DNA of 64,000 nucleotides from Nematopogon swammerdamellus (taxonomy: Eukaryota; Arthropoda; Insecta; Lepidoptera; Adelidae): NCBI GenBank assembly GCA_946902875.1, contig OX336340.1, positions 15,081,566 to 15,145,565 on the forward strand, in the 5' to 3' direction. The notes beneath the pieces were generated by a model. That model had not been told where the DNA came from. It did no database searches and saw only the letters and a list, made by a program, of their open reading frames with translations. A program made the position numbers and the translations under genes. Positions 11,143 to 23,800 of this stretch are shown here, piece after piece (within the stretch, counting starts at the first letter, position 1; each line of letters begins with the position of its first letter).

Positions 11143-12897
11143 GTAATTTTTTCCATGTAATTGAATAATTTGATGTACATAGTAGGCACATTGTTCTATT
11201 ATCTCACCGATTACTTAATTGTATTTGTAGTCCCAAAAACAGTTCACAATAAACGAGTTGAAAAAACAGGTAAAAAGAAAATATTGAACGAGTGACTTTC
11301 ACCAGTATGTAGTGTGCCCGATTTAACATAATCGGCAATCTGCTACTGGATTGCCGCGACATCGCGACAACGAGTGTTGCCCATCGTAAAACAGCTGAGC
11401 TGGGCCTGGCGTAAAATAACGAGAGGTGGCGGCGGCGCTGGCGACAGAATGCTCCACATTGTCGCGAGAAAGTGATCCCTAGGAATGTGCCGAGCCGCGC
11501 CGGCGCCGCCGCCCGCCGCGCCCAACGCGCCGTGCCGTCCGCATCGTCCCTTCATAATACGAGTATTTATTGCCAATATACCTCGCAATATACCTACAAA
11601 GCACACGAACAATTTCCGCGATACTGACTATACTCGTGTCATGACGTGACTCGTGTGTCCATCTAACTTTTAATGACTTTATTTATAAAATAAATTTATT
11701 TTAATTGACACTAGGAAGCATTTTCTCTAGTAATTCGTTCAGAGCTTTTACCAATATTAAAGTCTGAAATAAACTAAGGAATTTCGTATGTACTTAACAG
11801 ATTTTAACACAATTCCGTATTATGTATTGTGGTTATATAATCTCTGTCGGACAGTTCGGCTCATCCGAAAACGCGAATGCAATTTAAGACAAAAGCCACT
11901 TGTGGGACAGTGACCTCCGCTGTATACTCATCCCACTGAGTACTTCTAGGCTTGCGCAACATATTGATCATCAATTTCACACAGTATTTACGGGTAGGCG
12001 GACCCGTTTAGCAGTTTTCACGTAGTAGATGCACGCAATTGCTTGGGCGCATGATTAAATGGCGGTGATGTAACCGTTGTCGGCGACCTTTCGTCGATAG
12101 GGCTTTGAGGAATGAATTTGATGAGCTTATAAAAGTAAGGTTGGTTCAAGGTTTACAGCTACCGTTCTGGGCGTTATTGAGCCAGAGCATATGATGAGCG
12201 AGCGTGTTTCCGAAATAGCTGTCGTCGAATTGAAGCAGTCCTTGAAATACTTCTGACGTAAACCAACGAAATAAAAAGTAGAATGTCGTTGACGTATACA
12301 CCGTCTTTAGGGTACTTGTACCCATCGACCATTGGTGCAAGCCAACTACCACGTAGGGGCGACCCAAAGTCATGCTGTTTCATTTCGCAAGGATGCAAAT
12401 GAGATGCGCTGCGTTCAAAGAATGAACTAGTTTGTAATAGGCAGCAGTTACACACACACAGTGAATCGCCTGATTAAGTTGCAATAGACTTGACTGCGGG
12501 GCCCGGCCCGCCATGCCAGTAGACTGCCTGGCGACGACGACGCGACGACGGACGTGGAGTGACTGCTTTATTGTATAGCTAGCTCGGCTTGTGCAAGGGT
12601 TGCAGCTGGGGTACCGAAGCGAGGTCGACGCGAATTCCGACAACACTTGCTCGTTATTTACGTTGCCCCTTCGCCGCACCGCAGTCGCCGCCACATTGAA
12701 CGGGCGTGTGACCGATTGTGATTAGTGATTAAGATTATCTAACGCGTTTGGATTTTTTTAACCAACTTTGGACGACCCTGTACTTACGTAACGCAATTCC
12801 TTCAGTCAGATGAGACTTGACATAGTTGTAGGTCGTGCACCAAATATGTACCTATGTCACGGCGATTTGAACTTAATTCATAAACATTTAAGTATAG
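11143..12897. other. Non-coding stretch, no gene supported
   Basis: There are CpG-rich patches near 11400-11540 and 12490-12690. ORFs on both strands there overlap each other and show no family signature. No splice-consistent exon was found joining 11142 to 14848. Confidence 0.4.
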
Positions 12898-12973
12898 TTC
12901 GGGACACCTAAATAGAGCTCTCGTCGCCGCATGTTTTGTATGGCGACGAGAGCTCTATTTACGTGTCTCGAAC
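12898..12973. repeat. Near-perfect hairpin, ~32-bp arms
   Basis: The arms share 'aaatagagctctcgtcgcc' and its complement around a short loop 'gcatgttttgtat', extending outward to 'gttcgggacac/gtgtctcgaac'. It is probably a tiny fold-back element; a structured RNA is possible but not supported. Confidence 0.7.
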
Positions 12974-13318
12974 AGCACTAGAACTGATGCATGGGCTACA
13001 GGAAGGGAGAGTGTGGCTTCCGGGCCGGGCGTGCGCGATTGCACCGCGTTGGGTCCACTTGACTACGCGACCCAATTTTGGTCATTCCTCTGACTCGCCA
13101 GAGCGCACCGCTCATCCCACATCGGCACAATGAGGAAGTAGACGCGCAATAGCCTCATTCTCATATTATGAGCTCGGCTGTTGTACCTACATAGTCTATT
13201 TCAATAAAGCCGTTTTTGTGAAATATAGCAGAAGGTATTCTGTTTAATTTGCTCCTTGTTGATTTGCCGAAGTTTTAGGAGGCGGCTTGCGAAACATCCA
13301 AAAACTAGTCGTAGTAGT

Positions 13319-14030
13319 ACAGTCATTATAGATTTTGACCCGTGAATAATTAGTTCTTGGATTTTTTTTTCGTAGGTAAACGCTTCAGTTTAGGTATATA
13401 AAGGATCGCGCGTTTCAGGTTAAGTATATAAAGGACGCTATGACCGCCACTCCTTTTGTTCGCACAGCTGCCTATACCCAGTGCCGCCAGCGTCTGGGGC
13501 ACACTGGTGAGACAAGTCCCACTACCTGAAATGGGTAATTAATTAAGTTGTAATTAATTAATGGGTAATTAATTAATTAAGTTTAATTTCCAAAATATCG
13601 ATTTTGGGGGAAAAAAGGTGGGAACCAAAACTGTTCAGAATTTGATTCTCTACAACTTTGTTTCTCTTCATTCATGCCGTAAAACGTGGAACATAGGAGA
13701 TAATGATAATATTTTGAATTTGTCGCTTTTTTCAAATTTAATTTCCAAAACATCGATCCTAGAAGAAAAATTGCGAGGACCAAACTTGTAGAGAATCAAA
13801 TTTTCTACAATTTTTGCACTTACGGTTTTACTGTAAAATCAAAAATGGCCGAGTTATTCAAGAAAAACCGTTTTTTTTTAAAACCGTTTTTCGAATATAC
13901 GCAGGAGCCTGATTCAGTCTACTTTTTGAATTTACACTCCCAGTGAGCCCCCCGAGGGAAATACGAAAAAAAAAATCCAAGAACTAATTATTCACGGGTA
14001 GGGTCGGTCTTTTGGATATAATGACTGGGC
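13319..14030. mobile_element. MITE with ~35-bp inverted termini
   Basis: The left end carries 'cccgtgaataattagttcttgg' at 13339-13360 and the right end its complement at about 13976-13998. 'cagtcattata' occurs outside both in inverted sense. The interior is AT-rich with repeated 'aatttccaaaa.atcgat' pieces and encodes nothing. It is a non-autonomous DNA transposon of unknown superfamily. Confidence 0.7.
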
Positions 14031-14847
14031 TATAGGTATCTGGCGCGGTCTAGGGCGTGTAATATATATTCGTGTACCTATTGTTTTATACCTATTAAAT
14101 ACGAGCATACTAGTTTTCAAAAGGTTGTTGCAATTCAGAGTGAGTTCAACCACATCACACCAACGTGGTTAGGACCTCTTTATGACTCAATAAATCCAAA
14201 TTAATCACACCCATACCCATCATACAGTATTCCCTGAAGATACGAACAGCACACATTATTATAGAGCTACATTGAACAGACGACACTTATATGTCGGTGT
14301 AGGTAGAATTCGGAGGGTTCCGTAGAAGGTCAATTGATTTATTGCAGGCCATCTGGTGTATTTGTTGGTTAAGATTGTTTAATCCGATTTTATGATCGGG
14401 GAAGCTGATTGGTTTGGCATTTACGAATATAGCAGTCGACGAGGGTGCGGCAGACTTGTGATATCTTCTCTATTTGGTGTGTTAAAAGTATCAGTTATTC
14501 GATATGACAGATACCTACCTAATATAAATACGAGAAGGTATCTATCTAAAAGAAGTTGTGAAATAAAATATCAGAGAAAGTAATTTTTCCTGATGTTGCA
14601 TCGCATTTATTTCTCGCTGTATATTATGGGGTTTAAATGTCAAATGTTAAAAAGTAATTTAATCTCCAGAAAGGAATGCAACGAATCCACGCATAAGTAT
14701 GTCCTCATTTGCTATATCGTTATCAGATAAAAACATGGAGATTAAAGCTTAAGTTTCTTTAAATTTGAAGCGGTTAACGTTCACTGGATTACTGTGTACC
14801 TGATTACTTCTTCGATAAACTGAGCGTTATTTCTCCTTTCCCCTCAG
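14031..14847. other. Non-coding, likely GOPC intron
   Basis: No exon or mobile element is recognised. It ends in the pyrimidine-rich acceptor ttctcctttcccctcag of the first identified GOPC exon. Confidence 0.5.
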
Positions 14848-17800
14848 GCGGAGCTCGTGGACATGCGCGCTGAACTTGTGGAGGCGAGGGCCACTGGTGA
14901 GTGTCTTCTTGTCTGTTATTTTTTATTACTTATTATATGTGTAGCTGTGCCGAGCGAGGCACCAACCGGTGCTCGACACACCCAATTTCACGACCGCTCG
15001 CGAAACCACGCTCAGTGAGGTACCATACCAGCAGACTTGCGGACTACTCTTTTGAAGTTTGAACGAACGTCACTCTTCCTTCAGATCTGGGCGTGTGAAA
15101 ATCAGATGCATGTCATATGGCCATCACTTTGAGGAATGAGGCGACCGCTTTCCTTCAACCGGTTGTCCTATCTTCAGATCAGATTACCAGTCCATATTTT
15201 TTTATGAACACAAAGAACAAGCCAATCTACTAATGATGCATGCATTTCCGTAATAGGTAGTTCATCCCACTACCACCGGCACATATTTTCATGTTGTACA
15301 AAATTCAGATTAGGCCGGCGATGGAGTACTGCGGGACCACACCACATATGGGAAGGTAGTCCCTATTTATCTGCTTACGTCCTTGGATTCGATAAAAATT
15401 ACTCAAAATTCTTTGTGCAGCTTCTTTCTTATTGATCAATTACTTAACTGAGAGTTGCTGTAACTATTAAAATAAGGTGAATTTATCCGCCTGGTACACT
15501 TATCCCTACCAAGCTATCCCCCCTGGTAGGGATAAGTGGAAAACATTTCCACTTATCCCTACCTGGGAAAGAAGACTGAAGACTGGGAAAGGTTCTAAAG
15601 TGCCAGGGCAGCAGAAATTGAAAGGAGGTTTATTTACTATTATATTAATAACTGATATAAAATTATGGAAACCTCCTTTCAATTTCCTGCCCTGGTACTT
15701 TGGGGTGACTTCATGTTTGTTAATGTTTCTTAATCCTGGCCTATGTAGGAATACTTTTTATAATTTTTGTCTAATTTTCAAAATTTAGTTACATATTTTA
15801 AAAATATTTAAAAAAACAAAACAACTTGTATCGTTGGGAAAGAAAAATAGTTGATCCGTTTCAAGTTGGTCGGAGTGGAAAGCCTGGTAGGGATAAGTGC
15901 ACTCAGTCAGAGTTTCCATTTTCCACCTATCCCTACTGGTAGGGATAAGTGGATTTTTTTTTCCACTTACCCCTACCAGGGGGGATAGCTGGTAGGGATA
16001 AGTGTACCAGGCGAATTTATCAAGATAATCTCCTTTTTTCAGACAGAACCAAACACAAGAAAAAATTTATCCACCCATGTATAATACATATAATGAATTA
16101 ATGAATTATGTCATGCTATAAATAAAATAAATACCATGCCGGCCGTCCTATCCTCATATCAACAATTGTTGCAGAGAGGCTCAGCACCCTTTTGTTTTTA
16201 TTTTTATTTAATTAAATTTTATTTATTTATTTTAAGGAAACACACAGTTATCAATATATTAAATTAAATAAACATAAAGTAATAGCATAAACCAGTAAAG
16301 TTTTCACAATTAGGAAAAACTATAAACATGTTTTCAACACTAGTAGGTATATCATAAAAAAAAAAGAAGTGAAATATATGCAAAAAAAATAAAATTATAA
16401 TAATTAATTAAATTTTAAGTACCTAGAGCAAATTAATTTCTGTGCACAAAGTTAAACATTGTTTCTTAAAACTACTTAATTTTGAGTTAAATATATCTAC
16501 ACTATTGAAAATATCATTATATAATTTACAACTTTTATTAATAAATCTATGTTTACTGTAATTACAGTGGCTTTTATATAAAATGAAAGTGTCGTTGGAA
16601 CATGTTCGTTTGTTTGGGTATCTGAATTTAATTCTCTCCAGTAAGTAGGGAGATTCGACAATGTTGTTAATAATTTTATATAAGAAGGTAACGTCCGAAA
16701 CTTGTCTTCTCTGCGAAAGAGGATATAAAGAAAATATATTTTCATCTCTAGATTCGCCATTCAGAGTTCGATAGCCCACGTATCTTAAATCACGTTGATA
16801 TTGCGTTTGTGAGAACCCATCGTTTCTCAAAATCGCTCCTTTTGTCCCACCGCTAGGGTGTGGAACTGTCTTCCGGCGAATGTGTTTCCTGAATATTTTA
16901 ATCTTTAAACGTGGTTTTAAAAATTCTAAACAGTCGAATAACAGTCCGCAAATCTGCTGGCATGGCATCTCACTGAACGTGCTTTCGCGAGGAGAGGCGA
17001 AAACACCACTTTTGGTCCTTCGGAATCGCCAATCATGCTGGTCTCCATAACGACAATGCGGCGCAGCCACATACACCTTTTGCCTCAGGATTAGACGCTC
17101 AACGAAGCGCCATGTGAGCATAATATACGAGGAAATCAGTATCGCATCATTCTTCCAGGGATGGTGCAATGTGAACTTTACTTACATACAGCGCCACCTA
17201 CTGCACGACGTTTTCAACAGTTGCAGGGTACGAGGAGCGCGGCGCGAGCGCGGCGGGGGTAGCGGCGGTGGCGGCGCGCGGGGGGCTGGAGGCGGCGCGC
17301 GCGCGTGCCGAGGCTACGCAACTCGCGCGGGAGAACGTCCTGCTCAGGGACACCATACTGGCGCTGCACGCCGACCTATACAGCGCCAGGTCTCTATTTT
17401 CAAATCTACCTGGATATATCTAAATATCCACAAAAAAATTTTGACGTGATAACGTCACGTCTTATAAATTGATGAACACCGGCTGCACGCACGAAAAAGT
17501 GTCACGTTCCATCTGAGCCTGTGTGTGCAAGCGAGAGCGCGTAACAAGCGATAGAGAGGCACAATCGGCCCAAGCGTCGGCTTGTACACATTTATCTCTC
17601 TGGTTCTAAAGTATTATATTAAGCGCATCTGGCCGGTCGGAAAAGATTTCAAATTTAGAATATTCATGAAACAAGGGTCCGAATATGTATCACAATATCG
17701 ATTCATGTATTCGTTATCACGTAAAACTATCGTCCGTAAACCGACTTTACAGACAACCAATTTTTAAGAAGTAAACGCCAAGAGGGACGAACAAACAATT

Positions 17801-20800
17801 CGCGCTCATTCACCATGACACAAAAAAGCGACAAACACCTGAAGTAATTTAGGCAAAAGACAATGCTCTAATGTGATATAGTTTTGTTACCTACATATGA
17901 CATTGTTGCAGACTGGCAGCGAAGTACCTGGACAAGGAGCTGGCGGGTAGAATCCAGCAGCTGCAGCTGCTCGGCCGCGAGATGCGCTCGGAGCTGCGCG
18001 ACTCGCTGTGGCGGCAGCTGGAAGCGGAGATCCTGCTGCAGCGGCACAAGACGGTGGTGCGCGCGTGCCGCAGCGGCAAGCCGTGCGCGCCCGCGCCCGC
18101 CGCCGACACGCGCGGCGTCGGACGCCCGAGGCTAGTGCGCGTGCAGCGCGATCCTCACCAGGGACTCGGCATTAGCATCACGGTAACCAGCTATACACTA
18201 TTGAAGGGTTGAAATTCTATAGAGTCTAAGTGCCAAAAAATCGCAAAGCGATATTTTTACGGAAATACAATCAATGTGCCAAGGCTAATAACATACAAAA
18301 AAGTCTAAGTGCCTAGCTCCGCCCTACTACTACACAGACGCTGTTAAAGCAAGGACCGGTCTATGTGCCACTATGCGTGTATTTTTCAGTTTTTTTGTTA
18401 TACCTCGACTTTAACTTTTAGGCACATAGACCTTTGATCATAAAAAAATTTTCGGTCTACGACATAGACCCTATAGAATTTCAACCCTTCAATTGTAGAT
18501 TGCATACCAAATCTACTCACCTAACCAAATGGATTGTAATAATAATCTTGACAGGGAAGCGTGAAAGCGACCAAAGAGTAAGCCCCGCTTCGTCTCTGGT
18601 GTTTCATTTCATTTCATTTTCATTTATTAATTTCCGTCTTAGGTACCATCGGTACACTTGAGTTCGTCACATTTTAGTTAAACAAATTTACAATTGTAAC
18701 TTTGGGTCTAGCCATGGCAAGGGACTAATAATTTTATGGCGGGTACACATTGGTGTAACGTATCATGTAATGTAACGCACGAATTTGCCGTACACATTGC
18801 TGTAATGTAACACGTAATGTAACACAATTCCCATAGTCTGGACGTCTAGCGAGCGCGAGCCGAGCCTACATCGAGCACGATACGAGCATTGCAAATACAG
18901 AGAAAAAAAAATATTTGTGCATGAAAAGGCAATTAAAACTAAAGCAAAATTAAAATATAACATTAAAATACTTTGCATCAATAGAATAAAATTGTCAAAG
19001 GTTAAAAATACAATTATGTCAACATAAAAAAATTAAAATAGATAGCATCAATAGAATTGTCAAATTACTTAGTCAATCGATTAAAATAAGAAATAGGTAC
19101 ATTTAAATTGTTAAATTATTTAAAAATAAAAAACACACAAAATTAAAACAAACATATACTTAGCATCAAAAGAATTGTAACTACTTTCGTTTGTGATCAG
19201 CCGGTTTAATGAATACTATTGCGAGTGTCGGCGGAAAATGAATAGACTGCTTATAGTCTCAGTGCGATGAACAGTAATAGCGATAAAAGTACATCCGAAA
19301 TCCGGACAGAATATTTGGACGTTTTGGCGTGTTCTCGTACAGTGGTGGCGTATATTTTGTATAGTATTTTGCCTATGGCAGGGTGGGCGGGAGCACGGGG
19401 TACCGATCCTGATATCGGAGCTGGAGGCGGGCGGGCCGGCGGCGCTGACGCGCGCACTGCACGTTGGCGATGCCATTTTGGCTGTCAACGATGTCGATCT
19501 CACGCAGGTGATATCTTCGCTTTATTTTTCTTCAAATTGCATATAGGTATCAACGCAATATGACTCCACACAAACTCTTTTTTTATTATGGAAACTGACA
19601 CGGTTGGCTACATCACCTATACAGGCTGTTCGGCACATGGACTGACAAATTTTTTTTGTAGGTAAGTGGGGTCATTTGCAAGGTTTTGACCTACGACACC
19701 TTTTGTCTGGTGTCACGTGGTATCGAGATACGATTTTTTTTCTTTATTTTTTAAAATTACCAAAATCTTAGCTTTAACCCCTTGTAACTTTTTTGTTTAT
19801 GATTATATCTGCTCGAAATAATTTTATTTCATTTATCGATGTATCCTTGTTCTAGAAAAAATATCATTTTATGAAGTTAATACCATGAAAAGGACTTATT
19901 ACCTCCCAAAGTCCCGAGGACGAGTAAAAATATGACAGAATCTTAATTTCTTAATTAATAAAAAAAAACGGGCAGAAATGAGAGCTTCATTTTCATTTAA
20001 AAAGTTCGCTAGTTTACGCCGTTTCCAACGATATAACACATGTCATACAAATCATTCACTATGTGGCCAAAATTAGGGATAATTTGCAAGAGTCTAAGCA
20101 TTAACAATGGAAGCAGTAGTAGTTGGAATTGAAATTGAACAGTACCCGCGCGACCGTTACATGTTCTGAATTTGAAAATGCTCCTGAAAACGCTCTCAAT
20201 AAGTGACGCGACCATCGATAAGGTGGCCCTGATACAAAGTTATTGTCGTTCTGTTCTGGTCTCTGTCAGTAATTTTGGCCACATGGTGAAAGATTTGTAT
20301 GGCATGTGGTATACATATAGCGAACTTTTTAAAGGAAAATGAAGCTCTCAATTGCTGTCACTTTTTTTTTAAATGAATTAAGAAATTAAGATTCTGTCAT
20401 ATTTTTACTCGTCTTTGGGACTTTGGGAGGTCATAAGTCCTTTTCATGGTATTAACTTCATCAAATGATATTTTTCCTAGAACAAGGATACATCGTAAAA
20501 CCAAATACATTTTATTTCGTGCAGATATAATCATAAACAAAAAAGTGACAAGGGGTTAAAGCTGAGATTTTGGTAATTTTCAAAAATAAACAAAAAAAAA
20601 ATCGTATCTCGATACCACGTGACATAAGACAAAAGGTATCATAGGTCAAAACCTTGCAAATGATCCCACTTACCTACAAAAAAATTCTGTCGGTTCATGT
20701 GCCGAACACCCTGTATAAGCGGCGGGTGGCCGGGTGGTTTGGGCATCGGCTTCTCATGCGAGAGGTGCGCGGTTCGAATCCGGTCGGCGTGTACCAATGA

Positions 20801-23800
20801 GTTTTTCTGACGAAAAAAATTACGTGCATCCCTACACCTGCTTCTTCACCGTTCGGAACCGGTGTAAAACTGTAGGTCCCTTCCCTTGCCCCTTACTAGG
20901 TGGTAGGCTCAAATTGTAGCCGACTGGGTTGATACCACCGTACTTTATGTAAGATGGCCGATTAGCAGCCTCGGTTGTGTTCTCTAGTCCAGTATAGCCA
21001 GCAATCCAGCGAAGTCTCCGGTATGGCACCTACCTTCTCGGAGGTGATATTGGCATGCGCTTTGGCCCCTCCTACTCAGCCACCCATACGGGATTACATA
21101 AAAAAAAAAACCTAAATCACCTTCTACATCCGTGATGTCAGCCCATAACACCTTGGTGAACTAGGTGGAATGACAGTGTTTCCCTTCGGTCGTGCCGGCG
21201 ACACTGAACTGAACGGAAACCACGAACTATGTAGGCATTTACATAGCTGTTTTAACCGACCTTTCATTCAGTGCAGTTTCTGTATGTTATGTTCTGTCTT
21301 CTGTATCTTTGTTAGTCTTTTTATGTGCAATAAAGTATTTCTATTCTATTCTATTCTAGGGTACCAACCCGGGAGGGTTAAACCCCACCACCTAGTAAGG
21401 TAAGAAGGGATGGGAGTTAGAGTTTTACGTGGAATCCGAACTACGGTTAGCCTCCCAGTCGAGCGATCACCCATCCAAGTACTGACCGCGCCAAGTTGTG
21501 CTTATGATCACAATCGACAGTTGACCGACCGCACCATTGAGCTACCGAGGCAAAATAGAGACAAAATATAAATCCCTGGGTATTAAACTTCTCGAGAAAT
21601 TATGTAAAATAGGTCCAAATAGTATTCTGGTTTCTTTAGCATGGCTGTTGGTGTAAAACATGATAATATCGGAAAACAGGCGTGCCACAAGGAGGCTGTG
21701 TCGGCGCTGCAGAGCGCGACCGGGGACTGCGCTCTCTGCGTGCAGTTCGTGGCCTGCGACGACGACAACGACCTCTTCACCGACGACAACCATTACAGGT
21801 CAGTCATTCATTCATTACTCATTCAGCTTTACTTCATCCACTGTCTTATAGGTACCTACCATACATATACAATGGAAGAAAAAGATATTGAGAAAACACT
21901 GTATCCTACACTTTAAATGAATTTTGCAGATTTCTTCCTTCCTTTGTATGTCAATTTCAAACATATTGTTAGGGACGATGCTCAGAGGTGGAATGTAATA
22001 CGCTGGCGTTTTCTTGATGCCTGCCCCGCAGAGCGGAATATGGGCCCCGCAGAGTGAAGCGTGCGCCGCTTGCACACGCGACCGAGACGACCGATCGTTC
22101 TGTCTCTTTCACTCCGCGGCTCGGCGCACACACGAACACTGTGCACGGCGGCTGGCTGCAGTCCCGTACCACGTACCACGAACCCTCGCGTACCACGTAC
22201 CACGTACCCTCGTACCACAGCTGTCCGTACCACCGTACCGCACTCATACCGTACCGACTGTCCCGATGCTCGTACCACTGTACCGCAACTCGTACCGTGA
22301 CGTACCGCTGCACCGTCGGACCGATCCGCACGACGGTAAGCGCGAGCGTACGCACTACGCGACCGCGTCCTCAACCACGTCAGGTTGCAGGCCTCGGGGC
22401 ACGGGGAGAGACCTCAACCGGCGTGCCGCGGGGCACCGGGAGTTTGGCCGCGTAGTGTAGGGCGTGGAGAACGGAATGAAAAGCGCAGTGCTAGCTATAA
22501 TGCAGCCGCACACTGACTTTCACCCGGGACGTGGAGTGAGCACTCGCCGAGAGAAGACGTCCGATCGGCCGAGGCATTCGTTCCGCACTGAAGCTCGTTC
22601 CTCGGTCGATCGTAGCGGAGAGCCGGTGCTCGGGACGTCTTCTCTTCTTGCTGGCTGGACGAGTACTGCCTGAACCGGCCGAAACGCGCTATATTTATAT
22701 ACGCGCGGGCGCGCCGAGGCGCCGCGGACGCGGCCGTCCGATTTTGCGGCCACGCCCCGCCCCCGCTCCGCGCTCCGGGCCGGTTCAGTCTCCTAACGAT
22801 TTTGGCAAGTGCACACCTCCCGTTCGTCCCGAATGAAACCCAGTGAGCGACTATATTTTTATTCATATAACTTATAATCTAGACTATCTATCTTACAGCT
22901 ATGCCTATCTATCTTATATCTATGCCTACCTATCTTATTCTAGCCTATTTATCTTATAACTACACCTATCTATCTTATAATAGCTTATCTATCTTAGCTA
23001 ACTTAATCTACGAGGTTTTAATATATATTTATTTACTTATTCTACTTATTTTCGTAATACGTAAATATATTAACATATATTTACGTATTAAAATTACCTA
23101 AACTAAGCTACGCCGGCCGCTTCCTATTTCCCTACGCTAAAAGAAGCGACGATGCGCGCGTCGTGTCCCAGGCCGGGTCCGTCGTCGCCGCTCCGGCTGG
23201 CCGTCGTCCTGAACACATATCATTGAGCTTCCCCTCGATAATTTGCAGATTTCCACTATATCCTGAAGAGGATGAGGTGTTCGCAGCGGAGGCCAATGGT
23301 TCCGGGGCAACACCGACTGCACCTCGTACTCCAGATTATCGGAGGTTTGTGAAATCCTATATTTTTCATTATTTTCTTGAAGATTTAGAGGTAGAAATTC
23401 TTTAGATAGATCCAAGCGAAATGTTTACATCGACAGAGCACACTCGGACGGCATCAACTCGGGAAGCGAGTACGAGTCGCCACGATATGCGGAGGTGCCG
23501 TACCGCACTCCCCCCGCGCCCTACCCGGACTACAACGCCATCAACAACAACCTCTCCATCCTCGACATGGACGACGACACCATCCAGATACAGACTGCGG
23601 AGGCAGAGGCGGTCGCGATTCTGTCGCCGCCGCCCTCGCCGGCCGCGCGCGAGCGTGCCGCGCCGCGCTCCCAGCGCCACCTCGGCCGCTACCGGGGCCT
23701 CGCCGCCTCCGCCGAACTCTCCTCCAACGATTCGCCGCACTCGACGCCCGTGCACGCGCGACGCCCCCACATCAAGAAGAAGAAGGTCAAGCCGGGCGAC

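Larger units (their letters stand above)
19578..21550 (-). mobile_element. SINE-B copy split by two later insertions
   Basis: The tail and first body part lie at 19578-19620 ('acggttggctacatcacctat'). The rest resumes at 21111 ('aaatcaccttctacatccgtgatgtcagcccataac') and runs to a tRNA-like head at about 21410-21546. On the minus strand the head reads CCTCGGTAGCTCAATGGTGC (A-box like), then GTACTTGGATGGGTGATCGC, which resembles the 3' half of 5S rRNA, then GTTCGGATTCC (B-box like). A fold-back element and a SINE-A copy sit in between. Confidence 0.7.

Noticed and set aside
16423..17169. 248-codon minus-strand ORF as one protein gene
   Set aside because: Only the last ~145 codons match a LINE end; the rest is intron sequence that happens to stay open up to the next GOPC exon.
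20734..20919. True tRNA gene at the SINE-A head
   Set aside because: A and B boxes are present but no closed acceptor stem, and a SINE body and A tail follow.
21969..22460. Several overlapping 128-148-codon ORFs
   Set aside because: They arise from GC-rich GTACC repeats on both strands and have no recognisable domain; they lie in a GOPC intron.
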